Below are positions 23,220 through 35,562 of a stretch of DNA of 64,000 nucleotides, one piece after another. The stretch is taken from positions 124,001 to 188,000 of the forward strand of contig WACJ01000411.1 of assembly GCA_008973525.1 (NCBI GenBank). The letters are read 5' to 3'. The DNA comes from Stenopsyche tienmushanensis. Its lineage: Eukaryota; Arthropoda; Insecta; Trichoptera; Stenopsychidae. The first letter of the stretch is position 1; each line of letters opens with the position of its first letter. The translations under genes were made by a program, and so were the position numbers. Under the pieces are notes generated by a model. That model had not been told where the DNA came from and searched no databases. It worked only from the letters and a program-made list of their open reading frames with translations.

Positions 23220-24929
23220 GGATAAGGAGTTCTATGTGAACTGACATAAGCGAGTGAAGAATCACCCCCACCTGGAGTGCACCGGGAAACGCATCAGGAC
23301 GAAGGCCCTCCCATTTCGGAGTGGAAGGGCTGAAACTATTTCACATTATTGTAACGGATGTGTATGTATGAAACATGCGCAAATTATAACATCAAACAAT
23401 TGGACGAGATGTTGGGAGGTGCCAAGAGAAGGGTGTCGATATACACAATACACAGATAATTTAGCCCTATCAACAAAACATTATTTGTTGAGAGGAAAAA
23501 TATTCCAAGAAAAATCAGAATTTGCCACCTCCCATTTCAACCACCATGATATCACCATACAAACACATTCACAATAACGTATAAACGACGGACAGTATAT
23601 GGACGTTGCCATCGATACAGCCTCAATACATTTACACGACAAATATAATTAACACAGAGACACACACACACACACTAATACTCATTATAAAAATACCAAT
23701 TCTTCATCCTCTATGTATTGATATATTCCACAAATTCGGAGCAAATTTCAGCCAAATGATCTATGATCGCATCGATTCATTTTTAATCGATCAATAAATC
23801 ATATTATCGCTTGGGTATTCTCATAATAACGTCGATTTCATAGTTTAAAGCGTCCATTTAGCCTATTTATCCTTACCGTCGGACAGCATTCGAAGCGCAT
23901 CATTTCAACGAAACGCCGAATCAAACACCGAATTTTATTCTACTGTATTCCGAAATATAATCGAAACGAAAGGGACTGAATTAATTAATGCTACCCTTAA
24001 GGCTATGTTTTAACGAAACATATTTCAGATAAATTCTTAATTATGCTATATAAATTTATACTTAAAAATGTTGATAATCTCATTATTTACTCATAAACAA
24101 ATACATTCTATACTGACTTAATCACTCGGGCTTCCTATAACACGGTTATATAATCAAAGCAAAAACGTCGCGTAATAATCTCTCCATTTTAAGATGATTT
24201 TCTATTGAAAAAATGTAATTTTATTGCCAATTCTATGCCTTTATCGATTGTTTTTAATGTGATACACTAAGCTACTTCGCTGTAAATGCTTTTTGAGTCA
24301 TTAATTGTGCTGGATTAATTTAATATTTCAACTAATTCGTCTTTGTTCAACATACTGCAATAATTCTTGGATGTCATGAATATCCATGGCGTCGAAATCT
24401 TATCCACCAATATTATGAAAAATGTTTAATATCCTTCGGTATTCATCTTCTATTGATGGCTAAAAAATTCTACAGGGACTACATTTGGTCACAGCCTTTT
24501 CCGGCAAGAATTTAAAGTGGATTGTTTTATTTCTTTAACGGATGCAAAATAACAATATCTTGATCGATGTATCTTAATATTTTTTCAAATGTTCGACGAA
24601 TATTGAATTTATACCTCATTCTGTTCACAGGATATCACAGAACGCTTCTAGTACCTTTATTCTAAGAAGCCGAGTTTTTGCAATAATTCATAACTGTGAG
24701 TCCACTATTTTACATCTATAAAGGAACAACCAATGATCCTAGTTGTTTGTTGGTCCCGTCATTAGAGAGCATATTCAAAATTGCTCTGAGTACGTCGGTG
24801 AAACTAGCTAGATTTTGTAGCATAAAACTAAAAAATCAGCTAAAATAAATTAGTAAGATTTATAAATATATTATTTTTATGGGTAGACTTCCCCTAGGCT
24901 CATTTGACGCGAGTTAACTATGTAAATTA
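23220..24929. other. Mostly featureless; CA microsatellite and one CG repeat copy
   Basis: A CA dinucleotide run occupies about 23659-23675. A CG-family motif lies at 24121-24156 (listed separately). The 107-codon frame at 23254-23577 has no recognisable motif. Confidence 0.4.
24121..24156 (-). repeat. CG motif, copy 1
   Basis: CTCGGGCTTCCTATAACACGGTTATA-type sequence, the inverse of the motif at 48120-48157 and 59880-59915 (ATAACCGTGTTATACAAGG then CCCGAGTGTAT). It is a short conserved piece of a dispersed repeat of unknown type. Confidence 0.5.
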
Positions 24930-25224
24930 GCCTGTGAGGGAGTTTCCATGATCGTACAGATCATAGAAAATGTCGCAAAAAGCCCTAAGAGAATAAAGTC
25001 TGTGTGTCCACTCGGTCCGCTTTTAGGACCGCTGATATCGGGTGGGTTGTTTAAATTTTACAATCGGTCGAAAATATTGTTGTCTTAACAACTTAGCATA
25101 TGTTATAAAAACGGACAGATTTAATCAGTGTCGATCCATAGTTAAGACCTAAGGTCGGTATTGTGCATTTTGCGCCCCAATCCCAGTTGCGCCCGTGGCG
25201 GGCGCTTCTCTTGTTACGGCCCTG
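24930..25224 (-). repeat. HM element, internally deleted copy
   Basis: Has the CGGTCCGCTTTTAGGACCG stem-loop with one changed base, the TTTAAATTTTACAATCGGTC block, TGCGCCCCAATCCCAGTTGC, GTGGCGGGCGCTTC, and the terminal TTGTTACGGCCCTG ending at 25224. The segment between the stem-loop and the TTTACAATCGG block is deleted. The distal end is missing or diverged. Confidence 0.65.
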
Positions 25225-27399
25225 ATTTGAATAATCGATTTGGAACCCTAATAAGGATCCACTGGGCGACCATTTCATACTATTTGTCGTATGCATTCTC
25301 AGGCACCGAAAGGCGCTCACTTCAGTGCTTATAACACCGGAACGAATCGGAATTTTGTTATAAAACTTTAAAAACATATTCTTTGAAAAATATTTTTTTT
25401 AACCGTCTAAACTGGTTGGTCCCCTTTAACGGAATTAGCTTCCATCCAAACGATTATACAGTGTAATATACTGTTTGCACTGGCAGGCGAACACATATTG
25501 ACACTATTAAATTGATTCAAGTTTCTACACACATCACTAAAACACCTTTGTTGATATTTTGCACGAAGACTAATTGGCGAGTGAATGTTTTCAGATTGGT
25601 TAAAATTGATTGGGAATTTGTGCCTATCAGTCGTGAGTGATTTGCGATCAAGTGGAATGTCGTTGTTTATAAAAAAATCTGGATTGTTTCAGTAATTGGT
25701 TGATTTCATCCCTGAGTGGGTGCTCAGTGCATCAAAGTAAGCATTCAAAGCCATTGCCATCGATAGGGTAGGGGGCGTATTTCGATCATCCTCTCCTCTA
25801 AGCCTCTATTTGAATATTGTATTTGCTTATGGGGTGTTTTTCGAGTCAATTTTTAAAGCAAGGTTTTTGTAAAAATAATTTTATTGAAGACTTATATGCC
25901 GATCCATTGAACGATAAACGTGACACATTTTCATATTAATGTATTCGCGTCTTCAAAACGAACGGCGGACTAATATTTTATTTTTAATTGACATCAGCAA
26001 TCATTTCAATGTATTACATCATCTGTTACACCCTCTTATTATATATTATTATAGCCGCCGGTGTAAATTATTTCGGTTGTGTCTTGAAGCCTTAATTTTG
26101 AAATAATTCTCTCTAAAATACATATTTAGGAACAAAATTCACATAAACGCCGATATATGATAAAACGTATTATACTATGTATCGGTTTTACCTTATGGAC
26201 ATATAATTTTTATAGCATTGAAAATAACACGTTGGACAAATTGATTTGTAAGCCTTTCTAAGGCAAATATAACCGGTGCTTTAGAAAATTAAAAATTAAA
26301 TAATAAAAAGCCATGAGAATCCATATACAAATAGTCGAACATTATTGAATAGAAGTGCAAAAAGGTGTATATCAATACTCCATCTCTATTTTGAATTCTT
26401 CTTGAGTTTATAAGAAATTCCGACTTATAGTGATAATTCCAGAATTCATGCTTTTAAACTGCAAATAATACTTGGGAATATTGCTGAAAATTCCATGTGA
26501 AATCGCTTTAGACTCTTTCATAGAGAATTCTCATATGAAAATCTGTTGAATATTTCGCATCGAAATATTATCCCGGCAAACAAGTGATGTTTTCAAGCGG
26601 AATTGATATCATAACATATTAACAGAATAAAATAAGCCTATTCTAATCGACCATTCAACTTTTATGCGTCGGCTTAAAATTAAGTGTATTTCAAAGCATC
26701 CATTAACGAGGAAGCTTTAAATCCATGCAATTACTCAACAATTCCACAAAACTCACCCACAGCGGTAGCGAAGAATCCTTTGAGAAACATTTGAAAATAT
26801 TCAAGATATCACGCTTATAACGAGCATCCTATATTGAAAAATATACTGTTGAACCTTGATGCAATTAAGCCATTTTTCTCAATTTATATGATCAATCAAA
26901 AATTAATTAAAGTGATACCTGAGCCTGTTGGCTTTTGTAAATTATAATTTTTAATATTTGATATAGCTACTCTCAATTCTTCGTCTAAATTCGTAAGTCT
27001 TTCTCGTTTTTTAGTTTTCATATTGTTTATCACTTGATTTTATGAAATTCACCATATTTACAACCAAGTTCTGCTGGTGATGTTTTCGAAACTAAAGATT
27101 CTCTATGTAAAAAGCAGTGTGTAGTTATATAGTACATTTTCAAGAGAAACTTACAGCTAGTACAGAAATAAAAATAATTAAGTAGTTAAACAGAAGCCAT
27201 TTAAAAATTTCTTCAGCTAACAAGAAATAAAATTAATTAAAAAAAAGAACTTGATACATATAAATTGATATACCAAAAAGAGAAAAAAAAACATTAATAA
27301 ACAGCAAAAAACAGGAATTAGCATTTAAGTTAATATTAAGATGGCTTGAAGAACGACAATGCAAATGAATTTGTTATAGTGGACAAGCTATTGTAACGT
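25225..27399. other. Long stretch with no recognisable feature
   Basis: Very AT-rich. I find no open frame above about 70 codons and no repeat shared with the rest of the window. Confidence 0.45.
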
Positions 27400-27487
27400 T
27401 TGAGGCGGGGGCGCTCTCGGGGGCAGAGTCCCCGGGTGGCTCCCTGGGGCCTCCACGTGCTCGTCGGGATGGCCGCGCTAATCCACG
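27400..27487. other. Short GC-rich block
   Basis: GGCGGGGGCGCTCTCGGGGG and GCTCCCTGGGGCCTCCACG stand out from AT-rich flanks. The block abuts the edge of the LT copy that follows and might be the element's interior next to its LTR, or a separate insertion. Confidence 0.4.
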
Positions 27488-27795
27488 GGTCCGTTCTTCT
27501 ATCGGTCTGTGATGCTGCTGGACGAATGGATGGGAATACGAAGGGCATCGAATGGAAAGACTCTCTTCACAAGATAACTTTCCGCACTGCAGATAGAGAG
27601 AGAGAGAGGTCTGGCTGCAGGAAGGACGACCTCCCGCAGCCAAGGCCAACCGACGACTCTTCCGACTCCCGCTTCCTGCGCGTCACTACCCAATCGGTAA
27701 CGAAGCACGCGCAAGAAGCGATCGGTCGGTAAGCAGGTGCAATGTCTCCGTAGGGCCACAAGAGATGGCGCACATTGCACTTGAAGAGAAATGCA
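27488..27795 (-). repeat. LT repeat (LTR-like), near full copy
   Basis: Inverse of 46341-46643. Landmarks in plus-strand order: GGTCCGTTCTTCTATCGGTC, GAATGGATGGGAATACGAAG, a GAGAGAGAG run, GGCTGCAGGAAGGACGACCT, CTTCCTGCGCGTCACTACCC, and GGGCCACAAGAGATGGCGC. No protein domain is visible, although a 110-codon frame is open on the plus strand. It appears to have inserted into, or replaced the tail of, the jockey-like element on its right. Confidence 0.65.
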
Positions 27796-28490
27796 CAATT
27801 TATAGAGATAACGCATTTAAGAAGCTTTGAGAGAAAAATTATATCAGCTACGTTGCGACGAAAGTATAATGGAAGAATATGAAATCTACGACATCTAAAT
27901 ACATAGTTAACATCCATTGTGTTTAAATCCATTTAAATGAGAGATATCGTAAAAAACGTTTTTGAATCGCTTAAATTCTATCTCTATAAATTGAGTAATA
28001 AGGATTCCAGATTTGGCTTGCGTACTCCAGATGACTTCTTACGTAAGTGCAATATAATTTTTTTATGGTTTTGACAGACCGAAACTCCCTAGAACATCTG
28101 ATAATAAAGCCTAATGATCTAGATGCCTTAATTAGATCAATATGTCTATCAAAAAAGCATTTTATTATCACGAATAACACCCAAATCCCTAAAAGAGTCT
28201 ACTCATGGGACAGCCTGATTATTAAGAAAATATACCAAACTTAAAATATAACGATATCAGAGATAGATTCGACGGTTATGAGGATTTTCATGTCATCAAC
28301 AAACAGGAGATACCTTGAGTTTTTGAAGCAATCTCCAATGTCATTGATAAAAAATATTGTTATAATATTAGGTTCTTTTTCGGTTTTCACTATTTTGCAA
28401 AATTTTTCGTTTATACTACGTCGATCCGTCTTCCGATATAGTCCACCGTAGGCCAAACACTTGACAAGTACACAAGACATCAACGGTTGC
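27796..28490 (-). pseudogene. jockey-like reverse transcriptase, C-terminal fragment
   Basis: From right to left on the minus strand: FINDIGDCFKNSRYLLFVDD (the catalytic FADD box with A changed to V), then after a deletion ASRSLGFIIRCSREFRSVKT and YCTYVRSHLEYASQIWNPYY, then IQKRFLRYLSF, and finally RRNVADIIFLSKLL. This order and these motifs are standard for the end of the polymerase and the thumb of jockey-group LINEs, which copy their RNA into the genome. Stops and deletions near 28.2 kb make it dead. Upstream endonuclease and finger regions are absent. Confidence 0.85.
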
Positions 28491-28519
28491 TATGCTTTGT
28501 TTACTTTAACAATCGCCAG

Positions 28520-28732
28520 ACTAATATGCGCCAATATGGTGCATCCGCTAATCGTCTCGCATAACAAATTGCGTACACAAATAATATTTTTATTACATCT
28601 ATGTTATTTGCGTAAGTGCATACAATAATTCAACAAAGTTTCATTGGAATCGGATGAACGGTATGGCAGCGCATAAAATACGAACAAACAAACAAATACA
28701 CATTGATTTGTATATATATATATATATATATA
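28520..28732 (+). repeat. LT3 repeat, copy 2, with TA microsatellite tail
   Basis: CAATATGGTGCATCCGCTAA, AGTTTCATTGGAATCGGATG, GCGCATAAAATACGAACAAA and CACATTGATTTG run into a (TA)11 tract at 28711-28732. The TA tract at the 3' boundary supports a LINE-like end. Confidence 0.6.
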
Positions 28733-29349
28733 AATTTGACTCTTCTAAGCATATTTCCATTTTATCCATTACTACGCAAACCACACTTTGGATGTGCATT
28801 ATTTTTACCATTGTGAAATTCCACTGTAAAACACACTGTACAAAATTATATTTCAATTTGGTTTAAATACCTTGGCTTGTTAGAAAGTTGTGATATTTCG
28901 CTTTGAGGGAGAACAGTTCCATAATTGCTAAAACGAAATGCACGAAATCAAATATTGATTAGTTAGGGAATTTGGTTTTAATTTATGATTCAGGGGTTGC
29001 TATTTAAGGCTCGTTGAAATAATCGGAGGCGGCAATTAAAGTTTTTGAATAAACAAATAGTCATTATGGGGTACATAAGAAAACCATTTTCCAAACAGAT
29101 CCATCCGCATCGGCGATAATAATGGAATGTCAACCAGACTTTGATATCAGCATCAGGCTCTTGAATGAATTAGGGTTCGGCGAAAGCCAAAACAAAGTTG
29201 GATTGATTCAATAAATGGCGTTTACAAAGAGCGACCTTTATTAATTATTTGCATGAATACTTTAGCGTCTTTCGTCATCTATCATCAAAAATCTGTACGA
29301 TTTTGATGTTATATTTTATGCAACATGATTATGCTCCATCCATAATTTT
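28733..29349. other. No recognisable feature
   Basis: AT-rich; probably includes degraded upstream sequence of the RTE-like element that follows, but no endonuclease motif can be read. Confidence 0.4.
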
Positions 29350-30412
29350 GTTCTCCAACTACAGGGGCCCTTTGAATATCGGTTACAAATTATTTGCAAG
29401 AGCTCTGATTGGACGGCTGTCTCTCATCGTGGACGAATGTCTCGGGGAATACCAATGCGGTCCACTGTGGAATAATTATTTAATGTGAGAATATTCTTAA
29501 AAAAATGTAAGAATACGGTGTTGATTTCCACCACATTTTTATTAACTTTTGCGAGGCATACGACAGCGTCAAATGAAAAAAGCTTTGGAGGACAATGTCG
29601 GAGATGGGAATCCCGAGTAAGCTGGTGAGGCTGTCGAGGATGTATGTGTCCGGATCTGTTAGTATAGTTCACTCCAACGCTTTCCTGTCGGAGCCTTTTG
29701 AGGTAACGATGGGAGTCAGACAGGGGGAGGCCCTCTCCCCATTACTGTTTAATATTGCGTTGGAGGCAATTATGCGGGAGACTGGCAGATTGAGACACAC
29801 AGATCCATGGAAGAATAATGCAATGCATTTGGCCTTTGCTGATGACATTGACGTCGTGGCTAAATCGAGATAAGAGGCTTTGGCGACACTTACATCTATC
29901 GACGAAGATGCTGCTAATTTCGGCATGAAAATCAACTATGTTAAAACGAAATATATGATGGTATCGAGGGTGAATGCAGGGGGTTACACCTCCGTGAGTA
30001 TTAATAGTGAACATAGGGGAAAGAGCCCAAGAGAAGAATTTAATGAGTAACGAAATAACTTCCAGAATTCAATACGGTAATCGGTGCTATCATTGGGGAA
30101 TAAATCACTATCAGCGAGAACAATGATTAAAATATATAAAACATTAATAAGGCCGGTAGTGGTTTATGGCGGTGAAACATGGACCATGACCATCCACGAC
30201 GCGATCCGCCTAGAAAGATTCGAGAGAAAAATATCAAGAAGCATTTTCGGACCCCTCCGGGATGAAACCTCTGTCTCCGAAGTCATGAGGTCAAATAGTC
30301 TAATAGTCTAACAGAGTCACTCGAACCATTTTGAATTCGGGGCCGAACGGCAGTAGACGCATCGGAAGACCTCGGCTACGCTGGGCTGAACAAGTCAAAA
30401 AAGACGCTGCAC
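29350..30412 (+). pseudogene. RTE-like reverse transcriptase pseudogene, best copy
   Basis: Blocks in order: NYRGPLNIGYKLFARALIGR (finger), GVDFHHIFINFCEAYDSVK, then MSEMGIPSKLVRLSRMYVSG and GVRQGEALSPLLFNIALEAI, the catalytic AFADDIDVVAKS at about 29834-29870, KINYVKTKYMMVSRVNAGG, IYKTLIRPVVVYGGETWT, RKISRSIFGPLRDE and GPNGSRRIGRPRLRWAEQV. This is the usual domain order of the polymerase and thumb of RTE-like endonuclease-reverse transcriptases. The FADD aspartates are present. Frameshifts near 29450, 29590 and 30030, and stops after AKSR and SLIV, break it. No endonuclease is visible upstream. Confidence 0.9.
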
Positions 30413-30515
30413 TGATATTTATACATTTCTACAAATTTTTCATTAACGCATTCGCGGACACGTCTGCAATCGCAGACGGATGTGATAAATGTTTATTGCG
30501 CTTGTATGTGTGCAC

Positions 30516-30620
30516 AGGGCTAGGTAACTAGGGCGTGGCAAAGCAGGCGCCTGCCACGGGCGCAACTGGGCTTGGGGCGCAATACGCAGGATTCAATTTT
30601 TCAATTTGAAAACCATATGC
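30516..30620 (+). repeat. HM element, 5' end only
   Basis: Begins CAGGGCTAGGTAACTAGGGC and continues GCCTGCCACGGGCGCAACTG and GGGCTTGGGGCGCAATACGC. This gives an independent copy of the CAGGG-type terminus, in the orientation opposite to the 13-kb copy. Confidence 0.65.
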
Positions 30621-31796
30621 AGACTTATCTAGCGCTATAAGCAAATATTATCTGCTGACGCATGACGGTACTTGACGGTAACTGTGCGTCAGTGGGTTAA
30701 ATGAGATTACTGCATTTTCAAAAATGACTTAAGTTTGTTAAGTTTAATTTTTTTTTAAAACAGATGTCTTTTTATGATAATGAATATGTTCCTTATTCTG
30801 ATGTTGACTATTATATGATGATCACACTAGTGCAAGGGTTTGTAATTGGGGTGTGTAAATGAGTAGTATTAGTAAGGTAGTAATTTTTCGTAATCTTATA
30901 AACCCATCTAATATGTAATTTTCGCAAATTTCAATGTCGTGTGTTGAACTGCGTTGCTCTTCATCGAGTTTTGCCACAAAATATATTAATTTGGAATTAG
31001 GGTTTACAATATATGCACGTCTAAATTGTATTGTATAATTGCGTCGCTAATCCGTGTCCGCGAATGTGTTAATCAAAACATCATTTGGAAGTCATTTTTT
31101 CAAAATTAAAACTGTAAAACCACGACACCAAAAAATGATTTTTATCAAGCATAACTGAAATCGTTCTCAAAAAAACAATTTATTCTACCTCTGAAATGAT
31201 TTTGTTAAGCATAATATTTGATGTTTTAAAAACACACCATGGCTTTAAATTACATTACACGTATGTCTTATATTTTATTCATACATAATATGAGTTTTAC
31301 TGAATTTACATTCCATACGTATCCAACCAAGTGACTAATATAAGAGGAAATTTCGATTATCATCTACGCGTTTACTTCCTGATTGGTTAAATCGATACTT
31401 ACACAATAGAAATACGTATGAATTTTATAAACATAAATATGTTTTCGAAACACTTTTGCATGCTTGATGTACAGTATTAAATTTGTTTATATTTTACCAT
31501 ATACCGCAGCAAAAGACCCTCTAGCCACCGAAAAATTTTATCCGTCCATATGCAATTACCAGCATATTAAATAGACATGCTGCAATCAAGTATAAAGAGG
31601 GGTTGCTATTTCAAATGATAGAAACTCTGATGGTGACATCCCCATGGGAGATTTTTCTAATGAAAAAAGTATATGCATGCGGTTCCACATTGCTTTCCAT
31701 GCATAATTAAGATAATAAAAGGTTCTCTTAATTAAATATTAAAATTACCATTATGCTGTGCTGCTTTTTTGAACAACAAGAATTAAAACACTGTCT
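30621..31796. other. No recognisable feature
   Basis: AT-rich. A short GGGTCTTTTGCT-type motif at about 31510 (inverse) resembles the start of the repeat at 48945, but too little is shared to call it. Confidence 0.4.
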
Positions 31797-31875
31797 GTGT
31801 ATGTCATTTTCATATTTTTTCCAATAAATTCTGGACTACAAGGGGTCGAGAGCAGTACTCTAAAATCCTGAGTGA
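31797..31875 (-). repeat. Short repeat shared with 33.8 kb
   Basis: The minus strand has TTTTAGAGTACTGCTCTCGA then CCCCTTGTAGTCCAGAATTT, matching 33795-33878 (TTATAGAGTACTGCCACCGA, CCCCTTGTAGTCCGGAT). Confidence 0.5.
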
Positions 31876-32264
31876 AATCTCTGCTTAATCTTTGAATGGT
31901 TAAGTGGCAAAAGTCCGCCATTGCCAATATTTTTTCCAGAAATTTAAATCGATTTAAAAGATGAACCGAGAACAGGATAACCCTATAATTTTGATAATGA
32001 TGCACTAAAATCTCTAATCGAGTCAGATCCACGTTAAACAATCAAGAAGTTATCGCAAATACTGCGATCTCTATGAATCTCTGTGCAAAATCATTGAAAG
32101 CATTTAAATGATGATAGTAAAACAAATATAGTTCATGAGAAAAACAAAAACGAGCAATGAAGCATGTGCTATACCCTTGTTGAAAATACAAAAAAATAGT
32201 AAACAAAAATTAAAAGAGATATATCCATATTTATTCAACAGAAAAAAGACGATACTGCTTTATA

Positions 32265-32485
32265 AAAATTGAAACTGGATAAAATACAGGAATTAAACTG
32301 GGAGATGTTTTTGTAATCTCTTTATTCATCGGACATCGCCCCGACGGATTTCCACCTTTTCAGGTCCATGGAACAAAAAATGAGAGAAAAACGATTCAAA
32401 GATGCGGCTGAAATGGAAATGCATTTAAAATAGTTTATCACTTCTAAGATGAAAAGTTTTTACAGAAAAAAAAGGATGGATAATA
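32265..32485 (+). pseudogene. mariner transposase, C-terminal fragment
   Basis: Reads IQELNWEMFL, stop, SLYSSDIAPTDFHLFRSMEQ, then KMREKRFKDAAEMEMHLK. This is the YSPDLAPSDYHLFRSM region with the third catalytic aspartate (the D of APTD) kept. It differs from the copies at 14.6 and 63 kb, so it comes from a separate insertion. No terminal repeats were found. Confidence 0.8.
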
Positions 32486-32619
32486 CGAAATTAACACAAT
32501 TACGGCAGGCGATATTTTGCAATGCTGCTTTTTTTAAAATTATTACTAAAATATGCATAACTTAAACATATCTTAAAATTATTTTTTTTACTCGGAAATA
32601 TCCACAGATTACACCCATA

Positions 32620-33058
32620 GACACTAAAATACCAACAAAAAAAAAATCCACTCTAAAAATACTACTAAATAGGGAATCCAATCGCGAGGCATTAACGCAT
32701 CGAGTGTTTCGTAATTAAGTCTGGATCTGATTTTGAAAGCCAGGCAACTTGCTGCTGAAAATGCACTTTCAGCCTCCACACTCTTTGGAGGTATCGTCAT
32801 CAGATATTTTAATGCTAGTTCGTATTGATGACCGTGTGAGCCACCATTTTCGAATAACACCATCAATGTGACTGATGAAATGATTTATTTCCGTCGCTGC
32901 AGATGAATACTTACATATTATAATACTTTGATGTGATTCGTCATTTTATTACTGAGGGACTCAAAAATTCTGAAGCTCGTATCTATTGTATTTAATATCG
33001 ATATTCCCATTATTAGAGTCGATGTGTAGTAAATACATCACCGGTCGAGAAAGGTTAA
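32620..33058 (-). mobile_element. Composite element: piggyBac 5' end plus hAT C-terminal domain
   Basis: On the minus strand it starts with TTAA and CCTTTCTCGACCGGTGATG at 33058, then a 190-bp segment ending near ACGGAAATAAATCATTTCAT that matches the 5' region of the piggyBac copy at 60473-60705. It then runs straight into a hAT dimerisation-domain reading and its 3' tail (GTGTCTATGGGTGTAATCTG). The same junction occurs at 53521-53935, so the joined unit existed before at least one of the two insertions. Confidence 0.6.
32624..32866 (-). pseudogene. hAT transposase C-terminal dimerisation domain
   Basis: Eighty open codons read LALKYLMTIPPKSVEAESAF, then SAASCLAFKIRSRLNYETLD and ALMPRDW. The KYL-x-IPPxSVEAESAFS and KxRSRLNxETLDAL motifs are diagnostic of the C-terminal dimerisation domain of hAT transposases. 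The catalytic core is absent. The frame is unusually clean for this window. Confidence 0.85.
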
Positions 33059-33794
33059 TATAACAATTTTAAATACTTATATGTACTGTATAAATGTACA
33101 CAAAGATTAGATAGTTACTGCTCCTAGGCGTCGTCTAAGCTATCCAATTAGTAGTTATGTCACTGTTTCCGAGGATGGGAATGTTTCGATTTAGTAGCTT
33201 TTCTTTTTACAAGAGAAAAAATGCTTTTTCAAATAGTCTCATCCTCAGCGTCAAAAGTGTCACCATTCTATCATTATGTAAGGACTGTGCAATGCCGATA
33301 CAATGTTAAATTCTTGATATATTGATAGCACATAGATGTAATTGCCTATTATATAAATGAGATTGTATGCAGGATATGCTTATTAGCTTTGTGCTGCTTC
33401 TTTTATAATATATTCATTAATCGTATCCTGACTATTTCCACATCCCCAGACAACTGTTAATAAAGCTTTCATAGATAGAATGGACATCCGATTCAATATA
33501 AAGTTTTTCATTACAATGCATCTCACTTCCGCCCCTTCTTATTCTAAAGAACTCAAATAAAGAATTATGGAATAAATCTCTATATTAAATTTTCAATTGG
33601 AATAAAACTTTATATTAACAATATGTATTTTAAGCAAACTTCCTAAAAAAGAACAAAAATAGTGAAAATCCAGAGTGAATTTTGAGATAAATGATTCAAA
33701 CCCATCTAGAAAAAAAAAAGTTTGCAACTTCGATCATAAAAATTACGGTTCAGAAGACCCGACAAACATTTTGCAATGCGGCTTCCGAATGTCC

Positions 33795-33878
33795 AATTTT
33801 TCGGATTATAGAGTACTGCCACCGACCCCTTGTAGTCCGGATATTTTTGGAAAGGAGTACTTGTAATCCGAAAAAATA
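33795..33878 (+). repeat. Short inverted-repeat element shared with 31.8 kb
   Basis: TTCGGATTATAGAGTACT at the left faces AGTACTTGTAATCCGAA at the right, about 80 bp apart, with CCGACCCCTTGTAGTCCGGA between. It can form a hairpin. Confidence 0.55.
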
Positions 33879-33889
33879 AAAATCGATTT

Positions 33890-34255
33890 CCGCCAGCAAA
33901 CGTGTTTCATGACGATTTTTGAAGCGTTAAAAATATCCCCTGCTAGTTATTAAGTATTCTTTTAAACTTTCTTTTTGTAAAATAACTTTGCATTCATGGC
34001 CAATATGAGCCCAAAAATAGTCGTATGCCTATTTTTTTCCCTGAAGAAAGCAACAGCTTTCTTGAAAGTTTGCCTCTTACCTGGCCTACAATCAATGGCG
34101 GAGACAAACTTTTGAATGTTCTCGCGTTTCTTCTTTGTATCATAAATTGTGGATCGTCCTACGCCCTACTGACTTGCCAACTTAAAAAAAGATTCATCAC
34201 CATTTAGGTGGTCTAGAACACACTTTTGTATTTTTTACATTGACAAAGTTTTGCG
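33890..34255 (-). pseudogene. Tigger/pogo transposase, N-terminal DNA-binding fragment
   Basis: The minus strand reads KCVLDHLNGDESFFKLASQ, then GVGRSTIYDTKKKRENIQKF (one frame change), VSAIDCRPGKRQTFKKAVAF, and after a frame change ILAMNAKLFYKKKV. This is the psq-type helix-turn-helix and the start of the CENP-B-type domain in Tigger/pogo transposases, which bind the element's ends. Stops and frame changes show decay. The catalytic DDE part is missing. Confidence 0.75.
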
Positions 34256-35562
34256 GTACATATGTACTATATTTGTATTAGGATATTGGACTACAGGAGG
34301 CGCCGGATTAGACCGGAGCTGGATTACAGCGGGTCTACTGTCTGAATTGAAATTCACGAAAAATTGCACACATGTCAATTCGGGGAAATGTAAAAAATAT
34401 CATATCATACTTGTGGAATGTATCCAAATAAAATGGAATTCTATTGATATTATTTGTGGAGCAATAATGTATTCTAAAACCTGACCTAAATGCGATGTTT
34501 CATGATTTGAAGGTTTCCTTCGTATTGTCAAATCAAGGCTTAAAAATTTATACACGATTACAACGACAACACTCTCGTCGCCCAGCCTGAATCAGTGTTG
34601 TTTCTCACTGGGCCCAAAATCGATAGTCGGGGCTTCACCGATTACTCTGTCATTAGCCAAACTAACGAAAACCAAGTGAATATAAGCAAGTGCGAACAGA
34701 CAAGGGTAGCAATGCAAGTTTCGAGGCCGATCTTGAAAGACATATAGACAGTTGTCGTCTGGAAGACATTATAGAAAGACGTTCGTAAAGTTAAAATTTG
34801 GGGACCGGGATTCATGAGCACCTAAAACTGTCCGGGATCCCGGGATTAGATTCACTGGTCTCAACATATTTTTCTAATTGTCCAAAATCATCTCATATGT
34901 GTTTGAATTGTTTTAATGAATACCATGCTACATAATATAAAGTTATATTTTACTTTAAACATAATTTTATGTATAGTATATATATATATTTTATATTTGC
35001 ATGTACTAATTCCATTAAATAGTATAATATATACACAGGCCTAAATTTTCTAGCTATATATTATATTTTAAATTGATAGCATTTAGTTTGGTGGATTTTA
35101 AAAATATTTTTTCATTGTCTCATAATAAGTACGGACAGTCGAATGAAGAAGCAATTCAAGGATTACAGCCGTACCATTTAATTGGTATATTTATTTTCTG
35201 TCGGGTAGTAGACAGATCATATCGATCTAGTAGCCACCATTGAAATACCTGAGAGATACCACTTGCAATGTCGTTGAAATAAAAAAACTGTCCAATATCT
35301 AGTCGACAAGTATATATGATATGTTTTCAATTAGGTCGCATATTTCGTTCCCGGAATAAAAATAGAAGTATTTATTAAAAAAAAAAATGGATACACAATA
35401 GCAAGGATGAGTTTCAAGTTTGCCAGTATGTTTATTTTGTAAATAGAAACCAATCTTCCCGTCGATGATGTACTATGTGGCAGTAATAAAAACTTATCGT
35501 GTCGTCTGTTGTTTCAATCTGCCTCTCACTAGAGAGAAAAATTTAATCGGACGAAGCTGTTT
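34256..35562. other. Mostly featureless, one SR fragment
   Basis: AT-rich. At 34735-34805 the stretch AGACGTTCGTAAAGTTAAAA with its surroundings matches the inverse of 7510-7570 (SR family). Nothing else is recognised. Confidence 0.4.

Noticed and set aside
27400..27732. 110-codon open frame across a GC-rich block and an LT repeat
   Set aside because: It crosses the LT border, and the other LT copies do not keep the frame; high GC explains the lack of stops.
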